Below, piece by piece: positions 13,791 through 28,700 of a DNA stretch of 64,000 nucleotides (the stretch's first letter is position 1; every line of letters starts with the position of its first letter). Below the pieces are notes generated by a model. The model was not told the origin of the DNA and searched no databases. It was given only the letters and a program-made list of their open reading frames with translations. The stretch comes from Brasenia schreberi (taxonomy: Eukaryota > Streptophyta > Magnoliopsida > Nymphaeales > Cabombaceae). The stretch lies in assembly GCA_036023115.1 (NCBI GenBank), contig JAYKKT010000074.1, positions 11,900,001-11,964,000 on the forward strand, written 5' to 3'. Made by a program: the position numbers and the translations under genes.

Positions 13791-16700
13791 CTACAGCTGT
13801 GAAATTAAGTACTGCTTCAGATGCTTGGTTCGTCGTTTACTCTTCAACTTTCGAAATGCACATGACTCGATCTGTCTAACTCTCTCTCTACTTACACCCA
13901 TCAGTTCTCCAATTTCTTGCAATGTTTTCATCCTGCCATCTTCAAGGCCAAATCTCCATCTTATCACTTTCTTCTCCCTAGGGGTAAGGCTATCAAGAGC
14001 CTTCTCAAGGTCCTGCTTCATAAATTGCTTGATCAATAACTCTTCTGATGTCTCTGCATCTGGATCCGAAATCACATCCTGAAGGAATGCAGATAATAAG
14101 AAATTTGAATAACTCAGAAAAATAAGTACCAACCAAAACAAGGAATGTTTTTTAGTTTATGCTTTATAAGCGAATCTGACCGAAGGTTTCAGGTTTTGAT
14201 TGATCCCAATTTTCTGATCCAATGATCTAGGAGCCTTTGGTGTTAGCATGACCGCAGTGAGCCTCTTCATAGACAATCCTGCAGCCTCCGCAACTTCTTC
14301 ATTGTCAGGATATCTGCCATTCTCGCTGTATAATTGCTTTGTTGCCTCCCTTACTCGATAAGTTGCTTCAACCATGTGAAACTGTAACAGACACAAGATA
14401 TGGAGAACTTTGATGAGAAAATATGTAAGCCTAACTCGAGATTCTACAAAAAAGGATAAAAGAAACGGAGAACATGCAACAACAACAACTAAGCCTTTCC
14501 CCATACTAGATGGAGTCGGATATATGTATTATTTGGTTCTACATACCCCTATCATGTGTCATGCTGACAGTTAGCTCAACATGAGCAACTAAATCATTAT
14601 TTATTGTTTCTTGCCACACCTTTTATGATTTTTCTCTTTTTTTAATATTTTTATAATCTAGTTTTTTGTACCTTCTTACTGGAGCTTCCTTTAGTCCTCT
14701 TTCTACATGTTCACACCATCTTAAACGATCTTCTCTCATTTTATCCTCTATTGGCGTCACTCCCAATTTGTTTCTAATAACCTCATTATGTTCCTAAGAA
14801 ATGGAGAACATGAGCACATATAATTTGATTTTATGATCAGTTTAGCCCCCTCATTCTAAGTGACATTAAAATACTGCTCTGAAACTTCTCCTAACCTTTG
14901 AACTTAAAGAATATGACTGTGGCATACATGAGTTGATAAGGATTGCAAAATGATACTTATTAGAATCATTTACTACTAAAAAATATTGAAACTGTCAAAT
15001 TATTCAATCTTCCCATGCCTCCTCTATCTCATATTCTGCTGAAGATGACTATTCAAAATCCATTAGGTATTTCAAATAAAAAAATAGCATGAATACTACA
15101 AAATGAGAAAGCAGTCCTTGTACATTCTTAATTTGGATCAAAACTAAAACCGGTTGCATATGCTATCATCAACATTAGGCAATACATATTTGGCAAAACT
15201 GTAAAATCAGTCATGCCATAACATGTTCTCTCTGTATCACCACCATGGAGAAGGATTACATGCAAATTTGGATGTATTAAGGGAAATATAAATCAGAACA
15301 ACACCCCTCAAGGAAGTCTTTCTCTATTTTCCTTCATAAAAAAATGATAAATACTGGGAAAAGGAAAGGAAAAACGGCAAGAACCACATGATATAGCCCT
15401 GTGGACAGCGGAAAACGTTACAACTTCTTATGGCAAGGAGACAACTGTACCTATATTATCATACGTTTACTTAGTGATGATCAAATCTCATCAGAACCTT
15501 TCCCCTATGCAAACAAGCAGAATTTCCTAGCTAACATAATTGAGAAACTTTCCAATTAGTTTGGAAACAGAATATCTACAATGTCCATTCTCTGCATTGA
15601 TAAGTGGTGCCATTCACAATAACACCACATGCTCAGATTTGTCATTCTGGGTTATAAGCAAGATGTTTTGGAGAAGGAACAGAGTATATGGATTAAACCT
15701 CTTAGCTCAGGTTTTATAATTATCTGAAAGCATTGTTCAAGCTAGATAAGCCAAAGATAGATATCATTTTCTTTGGTATGTAAACCAAGATGGACTAATA
15801 AGTTCCTTGAGGAACCCCTCTTCTCATTAGAAATCACTTATTTACTAAATGTACAAGACCTGCTCTACATTCACCTCAAACCTTTCAAACAACCCACAAA
15901 CTTGAGGCTCTCAAGTTCACAGCTGAAGGTCTTCTTCCTCACTCACAAAACCCCTCTAAAGTAAGAACCACGAGTCGTAAATATTGATGACAACATCCTT
16001 GAGTTGATTCTCAAAGTAAGGACTAGCTGTCTAAAGTCACACTTACGGCACTCGTATCTTCCATCTATTGGACATACAATGTGGTTTCAGATTCAACCCT
16101 GATCTTACTAACACCATCCGATGAAAGAGCATCATACTTTGGCCATCAATTTTTCATTCTAGTGTTGAATATCTTGCCTACACCTTGGTTCCGTATTCTC
16201 CAGTAAAGACAAACCACACTTTTTCAATACCAATTGGTGGTTGCTACATTATCTCTTCGTTGTCATCTTGAACAAACAATCACAGTTTCCTTCCAATACT
16301 TTTGAGGACTCATTTTAAGTGCACAGTTCCCAACTACTCACATTTTTCACAATATTTGTCTCTGTCAATGTCTTATCAACTTAATCATCTTTTGAACTTT
16401 GTTTCTTCTATTAGTGTCGCATCAACTTTTCCTACTAATTACAAATTAAGTCTTTCTCTGTTGGAAGATATCTATTTCAACGTCTTTCTTCACAGATCTT
16501 AACGCTATTTTACAATATTGTTCTTTCAATGGGAGTAAGAGAACACCCACTCTATCTCTCTATTTTACTTAACTTGCACTCATAATATGCATAATATCTT
16601 CCTAAAACTCTGGTGGTAGTGAAGGTTTGTCCATTTCACAGCTGATTTCTGTTCTTGGTTAAAGGGACAAGGTTTATGTTGGGTAACCAATGGTGAATGT

Positions 16701-19700
16701 CAAACTTAGATCTATTACCGTGAATCTTGGGGTTGTCATGTATAAAATTAGTGCAAGCTAGTTATCGGAGAGGGAAGTGTCTATAACAAGAAACCACTTA
16801 AATGCAAATAGAAATACTATAAACAGTCATAAGAAAGCTGTAGGGCACCATCTTCAACATGGTTAACCATCAGTTGCTGCAAAATTGAAGACATTAATGC
16901 GGATGTGGTCACAAAAGGACTAGATCTTATGACACTTAGCAAAAAGGTTGGTGAGCAACAGTACAAGATGAAATAAGTAGCATGCTTAAGGTGATTTTCT
17001 CAGCTAGAGAGAGGCCAAATGAACTCCAATAGTTTGAGAAATTAGAAAGGGAATAATAGAACATAGGTCCAAGCGGTAATGGCACCGAGTATACATGTAA
17101 CCATGCTCATCTAATATGGAAAAGGCTTGGCTTAAAGTTTCAGTTTGTTTTTGACTAGAGATCTGCTTCAATTTTCCTGTGACATGTTTAAACATCAAGC
17201 AACCCTTCTCCTACGAGTTGGAGTCCTCCCAGTTTCCAGCTCAACAAAGGCCTTTTTTTCATTAAGAACATGTTCCTTTCCTTAGGTCTTATTTTATTAA
17301 TAGTGGACAGTGGATACTTAATGCTAACATAATGTAATTGGGATATGACATAGGTATAGCAAATTTAGTAGTAAATTATTATTGAAAGCATAAAAAATAT
17401 ATAATTAACAGCTAAAAAATAACCAAAAGCATAAGTCTAACACATCTCATAAATATAGATAAGTATAACGATATAAGATCAAATGAAAAAATTATCAAAA
17501 ATAAAATAAGATACGTTACAAACATCCAACATAGTAAATAATATGAGTACCATAAACTAGATTTTGGAGTCACAAACAAGATTGCTCTAACCAAATAATC
17601 ATTTAAAAGTTACACATAATATAATAATAAAAGATATAAACATGATAACAGGTTATACAACTAAAATAATCATCATAGCAACCATAGTTAAATAAAAAAT
17701 ATGTGATTTACATGTCATTAACTCCACCCATGTAAGGATCACCGTTGCATGACCAACCCTTGTGTTAGGCTTCTGAGAGACTGGGTAAAACTTGTTGGAT
17801 TTATATACCATGAATTCTAGACAATATGAACATTGTGTTGGGGTGTCCTTTATGCAAAAGAGAAAGCAAGGGCCTCTACATCTTCGCCTGGATGTAGTGA
17901 ATCAATTGCAAAGAGGGTTCTCACATGATAGACGGGTATGGTTAAAAAAGTTGGTCTAGCTATATTGTCACCCGAATATAGTAAATAAATTACAGAGAGT
18001 CTTCGTATTTTCAACATGGACGGATACGGGGAGTAAAGAAGCTAATCTTAGATAATAATAATAATAATAATAAGATTCGTATTGGTACTTAAAATATTGA
18101 AATATTGACTGATAAGATGTAGTAGATACAATAATTAAGAGAAAGATTCACATTCTATATTTATAAGAGACAAAGTGAGTTGGAGAAAAAGCAAAAAAAA
18201 ATGAGAAGACATGTTTTAAATTATGATACTCAAGAAAGAAAAGGCGCAAAATGGAGTTGGTATTATTATAAATAAAGATTTAAAGGATAGTGTAATAGAC
18301 ATACAAAGACATTGTGACCGAATTATAATGGTGAAATTGGTATTAGGAGTAGAGGCTTTAAATATAGTGTGTGCTTATGCATTCCAAGTAAAAACAAATT
18401 GCAAGTGTCACTAATAGATGATAAAACGAGAGAAAATTGTTTAAGATCGTTTAGACAAGTAGAAAGACCACCAAAAGAAGCTCCGGTAAGAAAGTATCAT
18501 AAACTAAGCGGTGAAAATATTAAAAGAAAAAGAGTTTGATCACAAAAGTAAAGAATGCACATTGTCACCTTCTAAAATGTGGAAAAATATGGCTAAGCAT
18601 ATTAGGAAAGTAGCAAAAGATGTCTTACGTGAATCTAAAGAATACATATTGGCACAAAAGGAAGCTTGGTGGAGGAGTGAAGTGGTGCATGATAAGATCA
18701 AGGCAAAGAGAGTATGTTATAAATTGCATTATGCTAACAAGACTAATAAAACTTTGAAGACTTATAAGAAAGTAAAGAAAGTAGAAGAAAAGATAGTGAA
18801 GCAAAAACTAAAATTTGAGAGAATTCAAAAGAAGGTGAAAGAGACATTTTTAGGATAGTTAAAACTAGAGATAAGAAAACTAAGGATCTTACTTTTGTTA
18901 GATGCATCAAAGAGGATGAAAAGATTTTATTAAGAAGTGATGATATAAAAATATGTGAAAAATTTATTTTATAAGTTTTTAACGAAAATATAGGTGTTAA
19001 TATTAGCTTAGATGAGCTAACAGAATCAGAAGATTATCTAAACCATGATTTTTATCGATGTGTTCAAAAAAATAAAATCAAAGAGGCTCTTAAAGTTGTG
19101 AGGTTGTTAAATCTGTAGGACCACACAATATTCCTATAAAAGTATAGAAAATCCTAAGAGAGATGGGTATTATTTGGCTTATAAGATTATTTAATGAAAT
19201 ATAGAAGAAAAAAAAGATGCCTAAAGAACGAAGGAAGAATATAGTTATACCCATATGCAAGAACAAGAGACATTAAGAATTGTAAAAATTATCGAGGTAT
19301 CAAGTTGATGATACCATATTATGAAATTATGGGAAATAATTATTGAATGTAGGTTGAGACAAATATTGAATATATAGAGAATCAATTTAGATTCATGTTA
19401 GTAAGATTTACTATTGAGGCTATTCATCTATTCAAAGGTCTTATAGAACATTTTAGAGCAAAAAAAAACCTTTATATAGTATTTATTAATCTAAAAAAAA
19501 CTGAAAAAAGTTTACGATAGAATATCAAAAGATATTCTTTGGAGAAGAGAGGTATCCCTTTAAGATACATCAATCTTATAAGAGACATGTATGATAATGC
19601 ACAAGCATGTGTTTCGACCCATGAAGGAATGACATATTTCTGTGAGGTTTATATTAGATTACATGAAGGATCTGCTTTAAGTCCATATCCATTTATATTG

Positions 19701-22700
19701 GTTATTGATGAGCTAACAAAACATATTCAAGATAAGTCCCTTATGTATGTTATTCATGGATGACATTATATTAGTGGAGAGAAACATTAAAAGTAAAGGC
19801 TTTCGACTTAGTAGAACAAAGACAAATATATGAAATAAAAGTTTGATCACTTGATTACTTTAAAATTACATAGAAATTAAGATTGACACATATTGCATCC
19901 CTCTTAAGGAAAGTTTTAAATACCTTTGTTCAGTTTTTAAGAGAAATGAAAAAATTAATAGAGATGTTATGCATAAAATTAATATAGGTTGGTTAAAATG
20001 GAGAGGTGCATCAAGCATTCTAATGTGACAAGAAGATACCATTAAAGTTGAAAGGTAAATATTATAAAACAACAATTAGACCAGCTATGTTTTGCGGTTT
20101 TGAGTGTTGGCCAGTTAATAATCAACATTTACAAAAGATGTATGTGGCAAAAATGAAGATCTAGAGATGGATGAGTGACCACATAAGGAAGATGGTATAC
20201 TTAATGAGGTTATTAGAAACAAATTGGGAGTAATATCAATAGATTAAAAATGAGAGAAAATCATTTAAGATGGCTTGTATACGTAGAAAGATGACCAAAC
20301 GAAGCTCTGGTAAGAAGGTACAAGAAACTAGATTGTGAAATTGTTAAAAGAAGAAGAGAAAGATCACAAAAGTGTTGGAAGGAAACAATAAAGCATGATT
20401 TAGTTTATATTGAGTTAACGGTTAGCATGGCACGTGATCGACTTCTATGGAAACAAAGAATCCATGTGGCCGACCCCATCTAGTATGGGAAAAGGCTTAT
20501 TTGTTATTGTTGTTGTGTTTTACGTCATTAAAAAGACACGTAAAATAATTAATCAGATGTCATGTTACATAATAATACAAATGTTTGTTAAATAACTATA
20601 TCACCAAGGATAGGTGAAAGCATAAACATTCTAAGGCATGTTTACTAAAATACATAACAGAAATTGAAACTACAATTTAATCACTGCAGCAAGAACAAAA
20701 CTTGATGGGCATCATTCTGTCATAAGCATGAAGTGGTCATATTTTACCAGGTTAAATGATTAATATGCAGAATCAGACTTCCATTACAAAGAATCTCACT
20801 GAAATTAGTCATTCAAATAGCCCTGCCTCTGTTAACCAACTCATGCTTACTTGTCGTTCCTTCTACTAGTCTTTAAAAAGAAAAAGGTGTAGATGTTTGA
20901 GCCTTGAAGTTCCATTCTGAACATATATGGAGGATTGGGATAAGGCGCAGCAGAAAGTGGTTATGGTTTATTTGCTTCAAGGATGAGAATGATAAGTGGC
21001 TGTTAAACTGGGAAGCTCCTGAGACAAATTAAACATGTTTTGTTCTTGCGTTACTTTTTTTCTAATGTCTCATAAATAGGACTACCACTTCCCATTTACT
21101 GAGTTAATTCAGATGAAACAACCCATCGGTTTTGGTTATCTGCATGCCTCATAAGTCATATTGCACATAGACAAGCATGTAGACAAATACCGGCAATCGA
21201 ATAGTCCGGGACTGATCAGACAGTGATTTTCGAACAGCTTGCTTAATCCACCAATGTGCATAGGTGGAAAACTTGAAACCTTTGGAAGCATCAAATTTTT
21301 CTGCCCCCCGGACCAGCCCACGGCATCCCTCCTGGAAAATACAAAGTATTAGTCTAGAAAACATACATGGGCCTAGATTTTCAAGAAGGCAACCAATAAC
21401 CCAATGTAAGGTACCTGAACCAGATCCTGAAGATTCATTCCTGCTCCTTGATAATTTTTTGCAATTGATATCACTAGTCGTACATTACTTTTAATCATTT
21501 TATCCTTACACAATATTCCATAATTTAGGCGATGCCTCAAAGTCTTTTGATCGAGTCCCGCGGCAGCAGCCCACTGAGCAAATGTAGGCTCTTGTCCATA
21601 CTGCTCTGCAAGCTCCTCATGAAGCCTCTCCAATTTCAATAGATCCTGTGGTATCAAAAAGGCACCAACATGAATGCTGATATACATTGTAAGTCCAGTC
21701 AAAAGATTTAGGGTCATCATCTGGACTCAGGACACTACAAATTTTTCGTCACTGAGCTACAATACGTATCTTTGTCTTCAAGAAAGGGGAAATGAGAATT
21801 TGAGAATCCAATTTCTATCAATTACTTCCTCCTCCTTCCAAATGCATAAGAAATGGACCATTTACCTGTATTCCTTCTGACAATTCCTGTTCCTCAGTAG
21901 ATGTGAGAAGTTTTGCAGAATTTGTAGTGGCCCTCAAGTAACGTAGAGGATCGGCATAATCAACCTCTTGTAATGAAGAGCGCTTTTTCTTTCCAAGTGA
22001 TGCAGATTTTGCAGAAATGATATGAACAGAAGTTTTTTCTGCTGCCTTTGCTCTCCGAGCCCTTCTTTCAGTTTGCCGTCCTGATCTGACTGCAATAATC
22101 TTTGAAGACATATGAGAACTTTCCACATCTTTCTCCAATAACTCTAAATTATTTAAACCCTCGGAAAGATTCAGGGTCACATGGTGCTTTCTAGACGCCT
22201 TATCTGCGCCTAGAAGATCTGAAGTACCAACTTGTTCCATTTCAGTAAGCCTTTCCATCTCCATTCTGAGCATTTCAAAGCCAGAAAGTGAATTGCCAGG
22301 TTTACTTGATTTTATGGATGGATAGTTTCCAACCATTGAAGCAGCATCTTTGGCGACTTCCATAGCAGCTTTAGCCAAAGCAACTGCCTCAGCAGCAGCT
22401 GCTGCTATTGTTGCTTCTTCGCTCCTGAGCCATGTCTTATCCGTCAAGGTTTCTTCAAGATCCCTCTGAAAGAAACACAAGCTAATACGGATCAAACACG
22501 CTCTATGAAATCAGAGCACACACATGCCTAAGCAACTTCTTAATGAGATTTTGTGACTGTTTCAAAGAAAGGAAAAAACATTGTCTTCTTTTGGGACAAA
22601 TAAGGAAGATAAATTGTCTTTACCACAAGGTTTATTTAAGAAAATCCAGCGACCGTTGCATTTGGAGTTGAATCTCACAATGTTTATTTTCATCAATTCC

Positions 22701-25700
22701 AGGTTGATGGTGCTTTGAATTTCTAGCTTGTTTTGGATAAAAGTAGAGAACTGGAGGAAACAAATATGTTCTCTGTTACTTATTTAGATGGTTCTAGTCT
22801 TACCAACCTTTCCAGGAGGACCAACACCTCCAATGTATGACAATGATCCAATGGTATTTAAGGGATCTGATTGGACATCCAAAGATGGAATCTGTAATTT
22901 CTCAACATCAATCACTGTTGCCATAGATGATGATACACAATGCCCCCGGAAACGAACAGCCTCTCTAGTTTTAACTGTACGCATCACAGATTGAAGTAAG
23001 TACACCATATAGAATCATCAAATAAATGTGTTTTAGGCAATTATATGTACTGATATTTGGAATGTTCAAAAGTCAAACCTGTTTCTGGTAATTGGAGTAG
23101 TAATGAACAATATGTGTCATCAAAGAAAGATTTACTATATAGATTCTTACTAGTAGGAAGGTCGTTTCACTTAAAATAGTGATGGATGAAAGCCATGTTA
23201 CCTAGACACTTCTAGGAATCCCACCTGATACTCACTTTATGTTTATGTCTTGTTAACTATGTATTCTTAGCCAAAAAAGAAACAAAGACGTCCGTGTCAA
23301 TGTCCAAGTATTATATGATGAATGTGTGTGTGAACTCTCCTGCCTCTTGACACCCGCATCAATGTCCAACATTCCCAGTATTATAGGATCAAGAAATCTA
23401 CATTAGCTTGGGTATAAAATGCACCACATAAGGTATGCAAACTGAAGAAATCTACATACGGTTTAAAGTAATCTCCTAGAGCGTGGTTCGAGAAATTTAG
23501 TAATATAATACTTAGCTTGGGTTTCAAGCGCAGCATTAGTGATCACACATTTTTTGTTAAGCAAGGAAAGAAAACAATTCTCTTGATTGTACATGTTCAT
23601 GATATCATTCTTATTGGTGATGATGTGGAAGGAATTATTTTATTAAAAAAGGAGTTGCATACTTTGTTTGACTTCAAAGACTTAGGAAAACTCCATTATT
23701 TCCTTCGAATATAAATTGTTAGATGTAATGACTGCTTATTTTTAAGTAAGTGCAAATATATTCTAGATCTATTCAAAGAAACCAAGATGGAGGATTATCG
23801 AATATCTATTGTTCCTATTAAAGTACAAAAGAAAGTTGGTGAACATTCTAAAGAACCTTATGAAGATGTGAGCAGATATCACACATTAGTAGAAAAGCTA
23901 ATATATCTTACAATCACAACAAGAACAACTAAGCCTTTTCCCATACTAGACGGGGTCAGCTACATGGATTCTTTGTTTCCGGAGAGCTCTATCATATGCC
24001 ATGTTAGAAGTTAACTCACAATAAGCTAGATCACTTTTTATTGTTTCTTTCCAACACTTTTGTGGTTGTCCTCTACCTCTTTTAATACTTTCCAAATTTA
24101 GTTTTTCATATCTTCTTACAGGTTCTTCTTTTGATCTTCTTTCTATATGTCCAAACCATCTTAAATGATATTCTCTCATTTATCCTCTATTGGTGTCACT
24201 CCTAATTTGTTTCTAATAACCTCATTATGTATAAGGTCTTTTCTTGTATGACTACTCATCCATCTCAACATCTTCATTTCTGTCACAAACATCTTTTGTA
24301 CATGTTGATGATTAACTGTCCAATACTCAGAACCATAAAACATGGCAGGCCTAATTGCTGCTCTATAATATTTACCTTTTAACTTTAATGGTATCATCTT
24401 ATCACAAAGAATACATGATGCTCCTCTCCATTTTAACCAACCAGCATTAATTCTATGCGTAACATCTCCATCAATTCTTCCATCACTCTGAAAAATTGAC
24501 CCTAGGTATTTAAAACTTTCCTTTTAGGGGATACAATGTGTGCCAATTTTAATTTATATGTCCTCTGAAGTAACCAAATGATCAAACTTACATTCCATAT
24601 ATTTTGTCTTTGTACTACTAAGTCGGAGGCCTTTGCTTTCTAACGCTTCTCTCCATAGTTCCAATTTTCTATTAACTTTTTCCTTAGACTCCTCTACTAC
24701 ATAATGTCATCTACAAATAACATACACCAAGGCACTTCATCTTGAATATGTTTTGTTAACTCATCAATCACCATTATAAATAAGTATGGACTTAAAGTTG
24801 ATCCTTGATGTAACCCAATATTAACTTCAAAGAAGTCTGTCATTCCTTCATGAGTCCTCACACATGTTTTTGCACCATCGTACATGTCTCTTATAAGGTT
24901 AATGCATGTCAATGGTTTTTCCAAGGTTCTCCAAAGAACCTCCCTCGGTATCCTATCGTAAGCTTTTTCTAGATCAATAAATATCATGTGAAGGTCTTTT
25001 TTTTTCTCTAAAATGTTCCATAAAACGTCTCAAAAGGTAAATCGCTTCAACAATAGATCTGTCTGGCATGAATCCAAATTAGTTCTCTATTTACTTGATA
25101 CTTGTCTTAACCTACGTTCGATAATTCTTTCCCACAATTTTATAGTATGGCTCATTAACTTGATACCTCGATAATTCACACAATTCTGAATGTCTCCATT
25201 GTTTTTATATATGAGTATAAGTGTATTCGCTCTCCATTCCTCGGGCATCTTTTGATTTCTCCATATTTTATTAAATAGTCTTTGAGCCAAAGTATTTTTC
25301 AAACTTCTATAGGAATATTGTTTGGTCCTACTGATTTACCACCCTTCATATGTTTAAGAGCCTCTTTGACTTCATTCTTTTGAATATGTGTGTAGAAATT
25401 GTGGTTTATATATTTTTGTGATTTGGCTAACTCTCCTAAGTTAATACTAACATCTTCATTCTTTGCTTTCTTAAGAAGGAAGCGAAAAAGGTGGTAAGTG
25501 AAGCAAAAACTAAAATTTAGGAGGATTTATATAAAAAACTCAACTCAAAAGAGGGTGAAAGAGATATTTTTAGGATAGTTAGGGCTAGAGATAAGAAAAC
25601 TAAAGATCTTATAATCAGAAGGCTAGATATTAGTTTCGCAATAAGTTATGTGAGTAGATGGATGCACTCACCATCTAGACATCATATGAACATGGTGTTC

Positions 25701-28700
25701 CATATTATCAGATATCTGAAATCGTCCATCACTCTCGGGTTAGTATTCAGACCACATTCATCCTTAAACATTGAAATTTATTCATATGCGGATTGGGCAA
25801 GTTCAATAGAAGATAGAAGATCCACTTCAGGATAGATATTACGTGTAAGAGGTAATGTTATTTCATGGTAGAGTAAAAAGCAAATGGTAGTGACCAGATC
25901 TAGTGCAGAAGCTGAATATAAGGCAATAGCTCTTGGCATGTGTGAGGGCTTATGGATTATATCTCTATTGGATGAAATCAGACTCGGAAAGAGAAAGACT
26001 ACTCCCATTAATTTTTTCTTAAATAGTAAGGTTGCTCTTCACATAACTCGAATCTTGTATTCTATGAAAGAACAAAACATATTAAAGTTGATTGTAATTT
26101 TATTAGAGAGAAGATTACTGAAGGGGGATTTTCAACATCATCCATGTTTATTCTGAAGACCAATTAGCATATATACTTACAAAACCTATTGTTGCAAGTA
26201 GACTAAAGAAAGCTCTCTGCAAGTTGGTGTTTCGAGTATTCAAGACCCAACTTGAGAGGGCATGTTGAAGACAAATTAATTTTTTGTTATCATATTTATG
26301 TTTCTGTTATTTAACTTTTGTTAGTGTAAATTTATGAAGGTAAACTGTATACGAATCATATTTTGATCCAAGAGGATCCGTTTAGCATTAGGATTACTAA
26401 TTAAGGGTATTTTTGTCTTTCAAATTATAAGTATGTACTTAAAATACCCTAATTGTAATCGGTTTTAAGTAATGGAATGAAATAAGGGAGAGAAGGGGAG
26501 CACGGAAGCAAGAGAAGCCGTCGGCCCTCATTTCCAAATGTGTTGTTGATTTGCAATTTATTGATTTTCTTGTTTATTGAGATGATATTCAACAATCTCC
26601 TCTTTTCGACCAATTATTGGAATAGCAAGCCTATGTAGTATGGAGTAGCAACAAGTTGCTAGATATGAATAAGCTCGTTAAATTCCCATCCATTTGCATC
26701 TGGTGTCACATAGGAGCAAAATGTAGCGGTATCAAATGAAGTCATCAAAGCTCATCCCAGCAACTAATTTTGTTAATATAATGATGTGATAACTACAATT
26801 GCACTTGGCAGTTTGTTGTCAATGAGAGGGATATATTTAAGCTTGCGGGACTGGAATTCAACATAATGCCACAAAAAGTGAAATGTATTGGGAGAAAAGC
26901 TAACTAATGGAAGTAATGCATAAAACTATTCAGAAGAGAAAGACAGAGAAGGACATGAAATTCTTGCTTTTGGCCTTTGGCCATGGGCAAATAAAGTGGA
27001 CAAAATCTACTATTTCTTTTTTCTGGTCGTTTTGCATTGGTAACTCAGCTGAATACGCCTAAAGAGACTGCTCTCAAGTCTCAAGAAGGTCACTAAACCT
27101 AATACACTTAAAAGGAGTTTGAGCCTCTCAGGGACCATAGGTCTCTTCTAAAGGAAAAGGAAACCTCATTGCATGTCATGTGAAACAAAATTTCTTGACT
27201 GGAAGGGACACCAAAGGAAACCTCCATCCCTTGGATAGATAGAGATGTAGGGCACAACTTTTTAGTTTTTTCATGTCGTGAAATGAAAAATGGAAAAAGA
27301 AAAAGAAAAGAAGTCTACAGTTCTAGGGAGCCTTTGCCCCACCAAAGTTCCTGTTCAAGGTTTACTCCACATTTATCAAGTAAATGTAGTAGCTAAAAAT
27401 TTGAAGACAGCAAAAAGCATCGGTTGTAAGTCTTTCTAAGGAAGGAATGGGCTCATACAATTGGTTGATTCGGTACTGGTTACAACATTCTACATGCCCA
27501 AGCTCATGAAGAAGAATAGCTAAGTGAAAGCATAAAGACCTTGGAGGAAGATGATGCCCAACTGAATTATTGTCAAATAGAAGCCTCGAGCTACAATAAG
27601 TCAAAGACTAAATAGATAATAGTCAAAGTGGAGCCCAAAAAGGAGGTCATGAAGCACATACGAGGTCTTCCAGCTTACATCACATGGTAAGTCTAAGTTT
27701 ACCTACATGTAGCTGCATTCAGAAAATACACACAACAAGACTAAAAATATCAAGTTCTAGGCATAGAAATACTTACCAAATTACATACATTTCCCATAAG
27801 TTCAGTCCATAAGAAATACTTGGACAATTTAAATGAGGTCAAAAGCCCTACATAAACCTACGTTACGAGCTATTATGAGCTCTTTGGAGACCTACATAAA
27901 CATATCTTATGAGCTGTTTTGAGACTTAGACACAAAGCTCGTTTCAAGTTTCAACATAGCATGGGCTAGTCCTACACTCCTATGGAACAAACTTTCAAGC
28001 TTAGATCCGTAACTTTCAGAATGACCCAGCTTTGTTATGTCAAGAATTGAATCTAAGGCCTTCACAAAGATTGGGATTCATAACAAGGTCTATCAAATAT
28101 ATCCCATGTAAAACTGGATGAAAAGGTTCACAAATTACTAAGGAACTTCTCAAAAAATTGAACAAATTGACCCAACAAGCAATCTAGCATGGGATTGGGA
28201 TTAAGATACGACTCCTCAATCCACAAGTATGAAGGAGTCCAAGGAGGCTACAGATATTACCTAGATCACTAAATGGAGATGTGACTGGATGTGTAATTAG
28301 AGATAACAAAATCTAATAAGTGTGTAACAAGCCAAGATTCCAATGAAGCACAAAACTCATGCGCAATCAGCATAAATCTATACATCATGCCTACATGGAG
28401 AGACCAACACTTGAGGTAATGCAGGACCTTAACTGATCCAACATTAAGTGCTGCAAAGGAATACGTTAAGCTGGTTGGAGTGGTTATAAATTTGAGTTTG
28501 TTTGCCAGCCAACCAATGCCCTAAGTTGCAAGGATAGTTAAGGTAGTTAATGACATGGCTACACTATTGGCCCAAGTCACAATCAATTGCCACATGATAA
28601 GCAAGTAGGTTTGGCAAGTTGTGAAGCTTCCAACTCTATAAGAGCACATCCAGATCCGATGGGATTATTCACAAGGGTCCATAATTGTCTTTGAACCCTA

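Larger units (their letters stand above)
14382..21190 (-). other. SIG2 intron 5 (6.8 kb) with LINE insertions
   Basis: The intron separates the exon ending in TIRLP from the exon starting FHMVEATYR, a site within the conserved sigma core. It holds a short minus-strand LINE 3' end (14477-14793) and a rearranged plus-strand LINE (17717-20516). The remaining AT-rich stretches (14794-17716 and 20517-21190) show no gene or repeat I recognise. Confidence 0.85.
23450..26594 (+). mobile_element. 5'-truncated Copia retrotransposon with 3' LTR
   Basis: The plus strand carries a Copia reverse transcriptase region ([20 protein letters not shown] at about 23580-23640, where the family has the YVDDI motif) and an RNase H/C-terminal region. 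The latter includes [16 protein letters not shown] and [14 protein letters not shown] near 25790-25930. The reading is split by the LINE at 23917-25606 and by stops. The upstream half of the element, including the 5' LTR, is missing. Confidence 0.88.

Noticed and set aside
27362..27604. 80-codon minus-strand frame in SIG2 intron 1 with a HELGH motif
   Set aside because: HELGH resembles a metalloprotease HExxH motif, but nothing around it matches a protease family and the frame is short.
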